Notes under the pieces: generated by a model
Database searches by the model: none
Seen by the model: only the letters and a program-made list of their open reading frames with translations
What the model was told of the DNA's origin: nothing
Shown: one piece after another, positions 1-6,584 of the stretch
Layout of the letters: every line of letters begins with the position of its first letter
Numbering within the stretch: position 1 is the stretch's first letter
Made by a program: the position numbers and the translations under genes
Assembly (NCBI GenBank): GCA_035570495.1
Contig: DATMLO010000133.1
Coordinates: forward strand, 1 to 12,830
DNA: 12,830 nt
Source of the DNA: DATARH01 sp035570495
GTDB lineage: Bacteria > Pseudomonadota > Alphaproteobacteria > ATCC43930 > CGMCC-115725
Reading direction: 5' to 3'

Positions 1-1
1 C

Positions 2-1126
2 CAGCTCGACCAGGCGGTCATTTATATCGACCGCTTTCCCGACACGGTGCAGACCGATCACATCGATTGGGGTATGCGGCTTTCGGGGATCTACGGCGAG
101 AACTATCGCTACACCACCGCTTACGGCATCGCCAGCTACCAGTTGCTGAAGAAGAACAACGTCAACGGCTACGACTTCCCGATGGTGTACGGCGAACTGT
201 ACATCCCGCAAGTAGCCGACGGGCTGATGTTGCGCCTCGGCCGTTTTATCTCGCTGCCCGACATCGAAGCGCAGCTCGCTCCGAACAACTACATGTACAC
301 GCACTCGCTGACCTATGCCTTCGACAACTACACCAACGAAGGACTGGTGGGCACGCTGGCGATGACCAAGAACTTGTTCTTGCAGCTCGGCGCGACCGTG
401 GGCACGGAAGCGGCGCCATGGCACATGAACGCCACCGAGGCGAACCTGATGCCGGGGAACCCGCTCTATCCGGGAACCACGTTCAAGAAGGATCCCGGCT
501 CGATGCCGACCGCGACAGCCTGTCTTCGTTACAATTGGAATGACGGCTGGGACGACATCAACGCCTGCGCCAATGGCATCAACGCCGGACAGTGGGGCTA
601 CAACAACCTGCAATGGTACGGCTTCACCGCCTATCACAAGTGGAATGACAACTGGCACATCTCCTTCGAGTTTTATGACGAGCATCAGGATCATGTCGCC
701 AACGTCGATAATCCGACAACGGCGGCGATCGTTGCCGGGGGCGGCACTCCGTTCTCACCGCAATTCATGCCGTTCAACGCGCCGAACGGTGCACATTGCG
801 GCCCCGCCGGCGGGTTGACTTGCTATGCCCACGCGACCGGAGCGGTTGCGTACATCAACTACTCACCCGACCCGCTGGACAACCTCTCGCTGCGGCCGGA
901 ATGGTACGGCGACTGGCAAGGTCAGCGGACCGGCACGCCGGCGCAGTATTTCGGTCTCGGCTTTGGCTGGCAGCATTGGCTGTCGCCGCAGATCGAGTTC
1001 CGGCCGGAGGTCGACTACTACAGGTCGAACGGCGCCGACGCTTTCAATGGCGACTCCAATGCCGGCATCCCGGCGAACCGTAACTGGATCGTCGTCGGCG
1101 CGATGGACATGATCTTCCACTTCTAG
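2..1126 (+). CDS. Outer-membrane beta-barrel porin, BBP2-like family (5' end missing)
   Basis: The frame is open from base 2, so the gene starts outside the window; 374 residues are visible. The GTG at 47 is internal, because family-like sequence precedes it (IDRFPDTVQTDHIDWG). Alternating aromatic and polar strands, the segment GRFISLPDIEAQLAPNNY and a C-terminus ending in Phe (MDMIFHF, a usual signal for the BAM assembly machinery) fit the BBP2 (PF07642-like) outer-membrane beta-barrel family, common as abundant proteins in rhizobia and relatives. The protein should sit in the outer membrane as a diffusion channel; its substrate cannot be read. The signal peptide would lie in the missing part. 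An intrinsic terminator follows 8 bases after the stop, so this is the end of a transcription unit. Family call is confident; specificity unknown. Confidence 0.85.
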   Translation, partial: QLDQAVIYIDRFPDTVQTDHIDWGMRLSGIYGENYRYTTAYGIASYQLLKKNNVNGYDFPMVYGELYIPQVADGLMLRLGRFISLPDIEAQLAPNNYMYTHSLTYAFDNYTNEGLVGTLAMTKNLFLQLGATVGTEAAPWHMNATEANLMPGNPLYPGTTFKKDPGSMPTATACLRYNWNDGWDDINACANGINAGQWGYNNLQWYGFTAYHKWNDNWHISFEFYDEHQDHVANVDNPTTAAIVAGGGTPFSPQFMPFNAPNGAHCGPAGGLTCYAHATGAVAYINYSPDPLDNLSLRPEWYGDWQGQRTGTPAQYFGLGFGWQHWLSPQIEFRPEVDYYRSNGADAFNGDSNAGIPANRNWIVVGAMDMIFHF

Positions 1127-1133
1127 CGCCAAA

Positions 1134-1171
1134 GGCGGCCGGGGTGTTCGCGCCTCGGTCGCCGTTTTTTT
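1134..1171 (+). terminator. Intrinsic terminator after the porin gene
   Basis: An 11-bp stem (arms 1134-1144 and 1153-1163; 9 Watson-Crick and 2 G-T pairs) with an 8-nt loop is followed by one G and seven T (1165-1171). This is a textbook rho-independent terminator on the plus strand. The T-tract ends only 18 nt before the ATG of the next gene, so that gene needs either read-through or a promoter overlapping this hairpin. Confidence 0.88.
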
Positions 1172-1189
1172 ACAGCTCGCAGGCAAGCG

Positions 1190-1675
1190 ATGGACATTTA
1201 CATCGACAGCGACGCACACAAGGTTCTGCCCCTGGTCTTGCGGCTTGGAGAGCGGCACGCGCTCGAAGTTTATGTCGTGACGCGGGACTACCTCGACGTC
1301 GACGGCAATGTTCACCTGATCCTTGTCGAGGATCAGCAGGTCAATCGTGGCGCTTGGGTTACCGACCATATTCTGCGCGGCGACATCTGTGTCACCGGCG
1401 ACCCGGAACTCGCGGCGGGCTGCATCCTCAAAGGTGTGACAGCGCTGACGCCGCTGGGTCGCGACTGGCTCAGTGATGCGCGTGGCGATGACGCCCGGAG
1501 CTTCAACGACAATCCCGGCGAACGCTGGGCTCCCGATACACGGAGTTTCGCCAACAGGTTCGAGCAGGCAATAGCCGGGGCGCGCGACGCAGACCGGCGA
1601 CGGTTTGGTGGACCGCGCCGTGTCGCCGCCAGCGATTTGGCGCGCGTGACGCTGCCGCGCGTAGCGCACGGGTAG
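1190..1675 (+). CDS. YaiI/YqxD (DUF188, UPF0178) family protein, divergent
   Basis: A 161-residue protein starting at ATG 1190, with a weak AGG-type ribosome site just upstream. It follows the DUF188 layout: N-terminal strand with acidic residues (IYIDSDA, Asp6 and Asp8), a middle segment with DQQVNRGAWVTDHILRGD, then ICVTGDPELAAGCILKG (about 66-82) and ALTPLGRDW, matching the family's GDLVIT-DIPLA and ALNPRG stretches. The family has a PIN-like fold and is of uncertain function; nuclease activity has been suggested from the fold only. The family's usual DADACP start of the active-site loop reads DSDAHK here, losing the Cys-Pro. The C-terminal third is weakly conserved and Arg-rich. It may be co-transcribed with the RND remnant, which begins 5 nt after its stop. 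Confidence 0.75.
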   Translation: MDIYIDSDAHKVLPLVLRLGERHALEVYVVTRDYLDVDGNVHLILVEDQQVNRGAWVTDHILRGDICVTGDPELAAGCILKGVTALTPLGRDWLSDARGDDARSFNDNPGERWAPDTRSFANRFEQAIAGARDADRRRFGGPRRVAASDLARVTLPRVAHG

Positions 1676-1680
1676 CGCGC

Positions 1681-2670
1681 ATGAGGATATCCGTCCTGGC
1701 ACGACCGCGAGCCCTGCCGGCGCCGCTGACGATGCGAACGACAGCCGCCGGCGCGGCGGCGGTGCTCGCGCTGATCGTCGGTTACGCCGCCTCGGCGAAG
1801 TTGAGCAGCGAGGCCGATCGTGCTGCATCCCTGCTGGTGGTGGAGGTCGTCACCCAGGTGCAAGGACCGGCGGCCGAGGACATCGAACACGCCATCACGG
1901 TGCCGATCGAAATGGCGATGGCGGGGATCCCGCGCGTCACCGCGATCCACACCATCTCGGCTCCCGGCCTGAGCGATGTGCGCGTCTCGTTTGGCGACGG
2001 TTTCACCCGCGATGAAGCGGAGCGGTCGGTGATGAGCCGGCTATCGCAGCTGTCGTCGTTGCCGGGCGGCGGTTCGCCGCAGATTTCGTCGCAAAGTCCG
2101 GTCGGCGAGATGTATCGCTATCGTATCGTCGGTCCTTCGGACTATTCGCTGACCGACTTCAGAACGGTGCAGAATTGGGTTTTGCAGCGCCGCTTTCAGG
2201 CAGTGCCGGGGGTCGTCGATGTCAGCGGCTGGGTCGGGGGGACCCGTGCTTATGAAATCACGGTCGACCTCGACAAGCTTGCCGGCTCTGGCGCAACGCT
2301 GCCGCAGGTGATCGAGGCCATCAACAAGGGCAATCCCAATCTCGGCGGCCAGACGGTAAATATCGGGCCGCAATCGGCGGTCGTGCGCGGCGTCGAGCCC
2401 ATTCGCCCGCTCGACGATCTGCGCAACACGGTGCTGATCGCGCGCAACGGTGCCCCAGTCCATGTCAAGGATGTCGCGACGGTGGCCACGGGGCATGAGT
2501 CGCGTCTCCGCGACGGCAACGACATGGTCCAGGGCATCGTGCTGACGCGCGGCGATCAAGAGGGCGCTTCGACCATCCGCCGTATCGAGACCGAGTTGGA
2601 CCAGATCAACAGCAGCGACGTCTTGCCGCCCGGCATGCGGCTGGTGCGCGTCGACGACCGGCAGGGCTGA
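1681..2670 (+). pseudogene. HME-type RND efflux pump (CusA/CzcA family), N-terminal third only
   Basis: A 329-residue frame related to the N-terminus of heavy-metal-efflux RND permeases, proton-driven inner-membrane pumps usually about 1030 residues long. A membrane helix (about 18-38) is followed by the periplasmic porter half: EDIEHAITVPIEMAMAGIP (about 65-83), SPVGEMYRYRIVGP (about 140-153), FQAVPGVVDVSGWVGG (about 178-193), VVRGVEPIRPLDDLRN (about 236-251) and LPPGMRLVRVDDR near the end. Family members continue there with YDR-(S/T)DLI and the second helix; here the frame stops at QG-TGA, and the following bases show no pump-like sequence. All catalytic transmembrane residues and the second porter half are missing, so it cannot pump. 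The retained part is intact and uninterrupted. The start could be ATG 1681 or ATG 1732. It is either a decayed remnant or a small anchored porter-like protein; I favour remnant. Confidence 0.75.
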
Positions 2671-2747
2671 CACCGCCAACCAGCCAATTCTCCCGGAGCA
2701 AGCCCTCCGCACCCTTTACCGGCTTTTAATCACGCCTGCGTAGGCTC

Positions 2748-2761
2748 GGCTGATTTCAGCC
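2748..2761. repeat. Short perfect inverted repeat upstream of the aspartic protease gene
   Basis: GGCTGA-TT-TCAGCC lies 20 nt before the ATG at 2782. There is no following T-tract, so it is not a standard terminator. It could be an operator or a leader hairpin; there is no direct evidence for either. Confidence 0.4.
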
Positions 2762-2781
2762 CCCTCCGCAGTGGGATCGCG

Positions 2782-3414
2782 ATGCAAAGGCCGCAAAACA
2801 ACCGCTTTCTCGAAGGTGAAAAAAGCACTGGGATGGTCGGCTGGGCCGTCAAACAACTGGCGCTGTGGCTGTTCGGTGGCTTGATCGTCTATTGCGTCGT
2901 CGTCAATCGCCAACTCCCCGGCTCGACACCCGCGCCAGAGCCGGCGCCTGCTGGCGCCGTTTCCAGCGGCCCCTTTGCGGCAAGCGCGCCCGAGGAGCCC
3001 GCGGAAGACCGCAAGTTCGCTCCGCTCGGTCAGTCGGTGACGGTGACCAACTCGCTGACCTTGCGCGCTCAGCAGAACGGCCACGTCTTCCTCACGGCGA
3101 CCGTCAACAATGCGCCGATCCGCTTCATGGTCGATACCGGAGCGACCTGGGTGTCGCTCACCCATCAAGACGCGGTGCGCGCTGGGGTTGCCGGCAACCT
3201 GAACTACACGCTGCCGGTGATGACCGCGAACGGTCCGGCGAAAGCCGCATCGGTGACGCTCGGTGGCGTGCGCATCGGCCAACTCGAAGTCGACGGCGTC
3301 GAGGCGACCGTGATGCCCGAGGATGCCGGCGTGTCGCTCCTCGGTCAGAGCTTCCTAAAGCGTCTGCAAAGCTACGAGATGCGCGGCGATCTGTTGACGA
3401 TGACCTGGCAGTAG
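2782..3414 (+). CDS. Membrane-anchored retropepsin-like aspartic protease (TIGR02281-like, clan AA)
   Basis: A 210-residue protein. A short cytoplasmic N-terminus leads to one membrane helix (about 21-41, VKQLALWLFGGLIVYCVVV), a Pro/Ala-rich linker (46-78) and a single retropepsin-like domain (about 85-210). The catalytic motif is FMVDTGATWVSL with Asp118-Thr119-Gly120. The later hydrophobic-Gly element LLGQSFL (186-192) is also typical. Enzymes of this clan act as homodimers, each chain giving one Asp; relatives include the rickettsial APRc protease. Topology places the protease domain in the periplasm. Length and layout are normal for the alphaproteobacterial family. A GGGA-containing stretch lies about 6 nt upstream of the ATG. 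The gene converges with the lipoprotein gene across 17 bp. The substrate is unknown. Confidence 0.88.
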   Translation: MQRPQNNRFLEGEKSTGMVGWAVKQLALWLFGGLIVYCVVVNRQLPGSTPAPEPAPAGAVSSGPFAASAPEEPAEDRKFAPLGQSVTVTNSLTLRAQQNGHVFLTATVNNAPIRFMVDTGATWVSLTHQDAVRAGVAGNLNYTLPVMTANGPAKAASVTLGGVRIGQLEVDGVEATVMPEDAGVSLLGQSFLKRLQSYEMRGDLLTMTWQ

Positions 3415-3431
3415 GGGGCTTTTGCCGCGTC

Positions 3432-3854
3432 CTATTCCAGCATCGCCTGAAGACGATCGACGCGGCGATCGGCGACCTGGTGCCGCCCGACATCGCGGTC
3501 GTGGATCGCCGCGCTCACCAATTCGTCGGCTTCGGCCATTTTGCGTTCGCCTTCGCGCGGCGATAGTGCGCGCTGGTCGATCAGCGCCGAATACTTGGTG
3601 CGCAGCTGTTCCTGAAGCCGCACGATGTCGGGGTAACGGGCGAACGGGATCGCATCGCGCTCGACCGCCGCGTTGACGCATCCCGCATGCGCCTGATAGT
3701 TGCCGACACGCTGCGGGAAATTCTTGTTGCACTGCGCGCGATCGGCGGCGAGGTTGCCGGGCCCGTTGGGCAGGCCCGGTGGGCCAAACGGCGAGGGAAT
3801 CGCGCAACCGGCAAGCGCGCCACATACAAGGCCGATCGTCAGCAACCGACGCAT
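3432..3854 (-). CDS. Small lipoprotein of unknown function
   Basis: A 140-residue protein with a short signal peptide and a lipobox: MRRLLTIGLVCGALAGC, with LAGC placing the lipidated Cys at 17. After a Pro/Gly-rich linker (20-34) comes a region with two further cysteines (Cys42 and Cys59) that could form a disulfide, then a charged, probably helical C-terminal half (about 72-135: YPDIVRLQEQLRTKY, SPREGERKMAEADELV). I do not recognise a named domain. The start is well supported: GGAGG lies 7 nt before the ATG. It should be anchored in the envelope. No functional partner is evident; its convergent neighbour is the aspartic protease, and behind its start lies the glycosyltransferase operon, read in the same direction but separated by 115 bp. 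Confidence 0.75.
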   Translation of the reverse strand: MRRLLTIGLVCGALAGCAIPSPFGPPGLPNGPGNLAADRAQCNKNFPQRVGNYQAHAGCVNAAVERDAIPFARYPDIVRLQEQLRTKYSALIDQRALSPREGERKMAEADELVSAAIHDRDVGRHQVADRRVDRLQAMLE

Positions 3855-3861
3855 GAGCTTC

Positions 3862-3877
3862 CCTCCACCTTAAGGTG
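3862..3877 (-). promoter_or_regulatory. Shine-Dalgarno site abutting a 12-bp perfect palindrome
   Basis: On the minus strand GGAGG (3866-3862) lies 7 nt before the lipoprotein ATG. It shares one base with a perfect 12-bp palindrome CACCTTAAGGTG (3866-3877). The palindrome's position immediately upstream of the ribosome site is suitable for an operator. No regulator gene is visible nearby. Confidence 0.5.
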
Positions 3878-3935
3878 AACGGCTTGCGGTCGAGGAACGC
3901 TGGTCACGATACCCCGGTTCCCGTCGCACGGTCGA

Positions 3936-3952
3936 CTGCCGCTTTTCGGCAG
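3936..3952 (-). terminator. Hairpin downstream of the glycosyltransferase operon, possible terminator
   Basis: CTGCCG and CGGCAG arms (3936-3941 and 3947-3952) with a 5-nt loop start 18 nt beyond the stop of the last operon gene. There is no T-tract on the minus strand, so rho-independent action is uncertain. Confidence 0.35.
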
Positions 3953-3969
3953 CCTCTGGTGCCAGCGCT

Positions 3970-5184
3970 TCAGCCATGCGGCTCAAGCTCGAGACGTCCG
4001 GTTACGGCGGCGGCGTAGCGCTCCGGCGAGAAGAATTCCTCGGCAAATCGCCGCGCCGCGTCGCCGATCGCCGAGCGCCGCACCGGGTCGGCCAGATCGA
4101 CGAGGGCTTTGGCCGCGGCGGCAATGTCGCAGTCGGCCCAGAGTTGCTCGGGGTCGTCGTAGGAGCCCTGGGGGTCGCGGGCCGGCACCAGCCTGTACGG
4201 CACCGGCACGCCGCGATCGGCGGTCAAAAAATCGGTTGGCCCCGACCAGTCGGTGGACACGGCCGGCAAGCCGCGCAGCATCGCTTCGGCGATGACCAGC
4301 CCGAATCCCTCGGCGCGATGAAGCGAGAGGATACAGTCGGCTTTTGCATAAAGCTGGCCCATTTCGTCCGCGGTCAACGCCTCGGTCAGGAGAGCGATGT
4401 TCGGCGCGTCGCCGATCAGCTGACGCAGCTCGCGCTCGCCTTCGGGGAAGGTGTCGGGGTGATTGAGCTTGACCGACAGCCGCGCGTCCGGGCTCGCCCC
4501 GAATGCGCTCTTGAACGCGCTTACCGCTGCGAACGGGTTCTTGCGCGCCATGCTCGAGGCGGCATCGGCGATCGCGAGGACGGCGAGCGCGGCATCGCCG
4601 CGACGCTCGCCTGAGCAAGGGCGCTCGACCGCGACCGGATGAGGCACCACCGCGAGCTTCTCGATGGTAAGGCGGCTGACGACCGCGTCCGCGGTGAACC
4701 GGCTCGGCACCCACACTTCGTGCACAAGCGGCGCGCCGACATTCCAATCGGCGGGGACCCGTGGCAATTCCCAGGCCCAGTAGCCGACCACCCATTTGCC
4801 TCTGACGACCGATTTCCCGAGCGACCAGAGGGCGAGCGGAAGAAACGGGGAATTGACGTGGAGGATGAGGGTTCCGGATCCCTCAAGACCCGTGCCGTCG
4901 CGATACGCGAACCCGGGCAAATCGGTCGGCTGCATGAACAACGCCGACATGTCGATGCCACGGACGTCGTAGCCGGCGGTCTCCAGCGCGCGGTAGCAGA
5001 GCCGCGCCGATTGACCCAGCCCGGTGCTGGAGCGGAGCGCACCGGCGACGATGATCGGCTCCGCCGGCTGCGCCGAACGGTCCGGCCGCGGCGCGAGTCT
5101 TCGCGTCGCTTCCATCAGAGCCGCGCGCCGGGCACGGCGGGGCAAGCGCTGCCACAACACGCGATGCACGCTCGACAGCATCAT
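3970..5184 (-). CDS. Glycosyltransferase, GT4-type (GT-B fold), fourth gene of the operon
   Basis: 404 residues from the ATG at 5184, chosen because it makes a 4-nt ATGA overlap with the stop of the preceding gene; an open frame continues upstream to 5355 but inside that gene. ATG 5181 is an equal alternative. The N-terminal half contains GLGQSARLCYRAL (55-67), VVGYWAWELPRVP (132-144) and EVWVPSRFTADAV (156-168), a pattern common to GT4-like enzymes acting on surface glycans. The C-terminal nucleotide-sugar domain shows ARKNP (213-217) and the EX7E signature EGFGLVIAE (Glu292, Glu300), followed by AMLRGLPAVSTDWSG. It should transfer a sugar from a nucleotide donor to a lipid-linked or glycan acceptor at the cytoplasmic side of the inner membrane. 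It is the most distant of the three GT4 enzymes in the operon. Donor and acceptor are not predictable. Confidence 0.88.
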   Translation of the reverse strand: MMLSSVHRVLWQRLPRRARRAALMEATRRLAPRPDRSAQPAEPIIVAGALRSSTGLGQSARLCYRALETAGYDVRGIDMSALFMQPTDLPGFAYRDGTGLEGSGTLILHVNSPFLPLALWSLGKSVVRGKWVVGYWAWELPRVPADWNVGAPLVHEVWVPSRFTADAVVSRLTIEKLAVVPHPVAVERPCSGERRGDAALAVLAIADAASSMARKNPFAAVSAFKSAFGASPDARLSVKLNHPDTFPEGERELRQLIGDAPNIALLTEALTADEMGQLYAKADCILSLHRAEGFGLVIAEAMLRGLPAVSTDWSGPTDFLTADRGVPVPYRLVPARDPQGSYDDPEQLWADCDIAAAAKALVDLADPVRRSAIGDAARRFAEEFFSPERYAAAVTGRLELEPHG

Positions 5185-6584
5185 GTTCCAGTGTCTTGCG
5201 CGCTCGACCCGGCTGCGACGTTGAAACCGGCGGCGGACAGGAAGCGCTGTGCCGTCTCTGACCACGTGATCGGACGGAATTCCCGCTTGATCCGTTCTTC
5301 TGCTGCGCGGCGGAGAGACGGATTCGTGATCCAATCCGCGATCGTCGCCTCCCACCCCGACGTATCGCCGGGATCGAGTTTCGGACAGAGCCCTTCCGCC
5401 ACGTCGCGCAGCGCACCGCCATTGGACGAGATCACCGCTTTGCCAAGAGCAAAGGCTTCGACCACCGGAAGGCCGTAGCCTTCGTAAACCGACGGGTAGA
5501 GACAGAACGCCGCGTTTGCGTATAACGCGCGCAGCAGCTCATCCTCGACGCGCCGCAGATGAACGACCGTGCCGTCGAATGCCGCCGGCGCCCCAAGGCG
5601 GCGGATCACGTCCCCCGTCATCCAGCCGCTACGGCCGACAAAAACCAGTTTGAAGCGATGCTGCTGCGGGATGCCCCGCGCCAGAAGACGCTCCCAGATG
5701 TCGAGGAGCATGTTGTGATTCTTGCGTGGCTCGATCGTACTGACAAACAGAGCGTAGCGATCTTGTTCCAGCCCGTCAGGTAAGGGGGCGTCGAGTGGTC
5801 CCGTCGTCTCCGAGAATTCGCTGCCGAGAGGGACGACCGCGACCGCCGGAGCGGGGACCCCGATTTTCCGTGCATGCGCGATGACATCGTCGCGTATCGC
5901 CGGGGCGTTGACGATAACGGTATCGAGAACGGACAACATCCCGTCCCAATATTGCCGGAATGCCGCGACATCCGATGACCGGTAGAATTGCGGATGGGTG
6001 ATCGGGATCAGGTCGTAACAGACCGCTGCTATTCGGGCTCCGGAATCCCGTTTCAATGCCGCGAGGCTTTGTGGGTCCTTACGCCCCCAATCGGCCGACG
6101 CGATCAAGATGACGTCGTCTCGCTCCGGCACAATGCGACCGGCGAGCGCCAGATCGGAGCGCACCAGCGAAATTCGCCGGCCTTCGGCATCAAGGAAGGG
6201 GAGATCATGCGCCTTGACCGAAAGCACCAGCCTTTGCAGCGCTTGTATGAAACTGGCCACGAGCGGATTGGGCGCGAGCAGGCGTATCCGTTCGAGTCGG
6301 CTGATAATCGGACCGCGCGACGGCAGCAAACGGCGCCACCCATGCTTTACAAACACTCTGTCGAGACCGAACGAGTCGATAGCCGCGTGCCAACTGAGGA
6401 GGGCTTCGGCCCAGGCTGGCGCGAGCGAACGGAAGACCTGGTTCGCCGGGTCAAAAAACGCGAGTTCCAACGGGAGCGAAGCGGCGGTCGCGGCGGCGGC
6501 GATTTCGCTCTCTACCCGGACGATCCCGACGGGTGGACCGGCCCAGCGCACCAGAGAGGTTACGTCGAGAATGAGCCGGCTCAT
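5181..6584 (-). CDS. Glycosyltransferase, GT4-type (GT-B fold), third gene of the operon
   Basis: 467 residues from the ATG at 6584, again in a 4-nt ATGA overlap with the stop of the gene before it; longer frames to 6680 would run into that gene. The N-terminus LILDVTSLVRW...GIVRVESEI (4-27) is a domain shared with the upstream neighbour. Further marks are CYDLIPITHP (189-198), FVSTIEPRKNHNMLLDIW (280-297) with the donor-binding Arg-Lys, KLVFVGRSGW (312-321), and the EX7E motif EGYGLPVVE (Glu368, Glu376). The STxEPRKNH plus EGxGLPV combination is typical of GT4 mannosyl/rhamnosyltransferase-like enzymes of O-antigen and exopolysaccharide loci; the actual sugar is not predictable. It looks like a paralogue of the enzyme encoded immediately upstream. 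Confidence 0.9.
   Translation of the reverse strand: MSRLILDVTSLVRWAGPPVGIVRVESEIAAAATAASLPLELAFFDPANQVFRSLAPAWAEALLSWHAAIDSFGLDRVFVKHGWRRLLPSRGPIISRLERIRLLAPNPLVASFIQALQRLVLSVKAHDLPFLDAEGRRISLVRSDLALAGRIVPERDDVILIASADWGRKDPQSLAALKRDSGARIAAVCYDLIPITHPQFYRSSDVAAFRQYWDGMLSVLDTVIVNAPAIRDDVIAHARKIGVPAPAVAVVPLGSEFSETTGPLDAPLPDGLEQDRYALFVSTIEPRKNHNMLLDIWERLLARGIPQQHRFKLVFVGRSGWMTGDVIRRLGAPAAFDGTVVHLRRVEDELLRALYANAAFCLYPSVYEGYGLPVVEAFALGKAVISSNGGALRDVAEGLCPKLDPGDTSGWEATIADWITNPSLRRAAEERIKREFRPITWSETAQRFLSAAGFNVAAGSSAQDTGT

Noticed and set aside
863..1828. 321-codon minus-strand frame across the porin end, terminator and YaiI-family gene
   Set aside because: It crosses three well-supported plus-strand features and has no family-like pattern.
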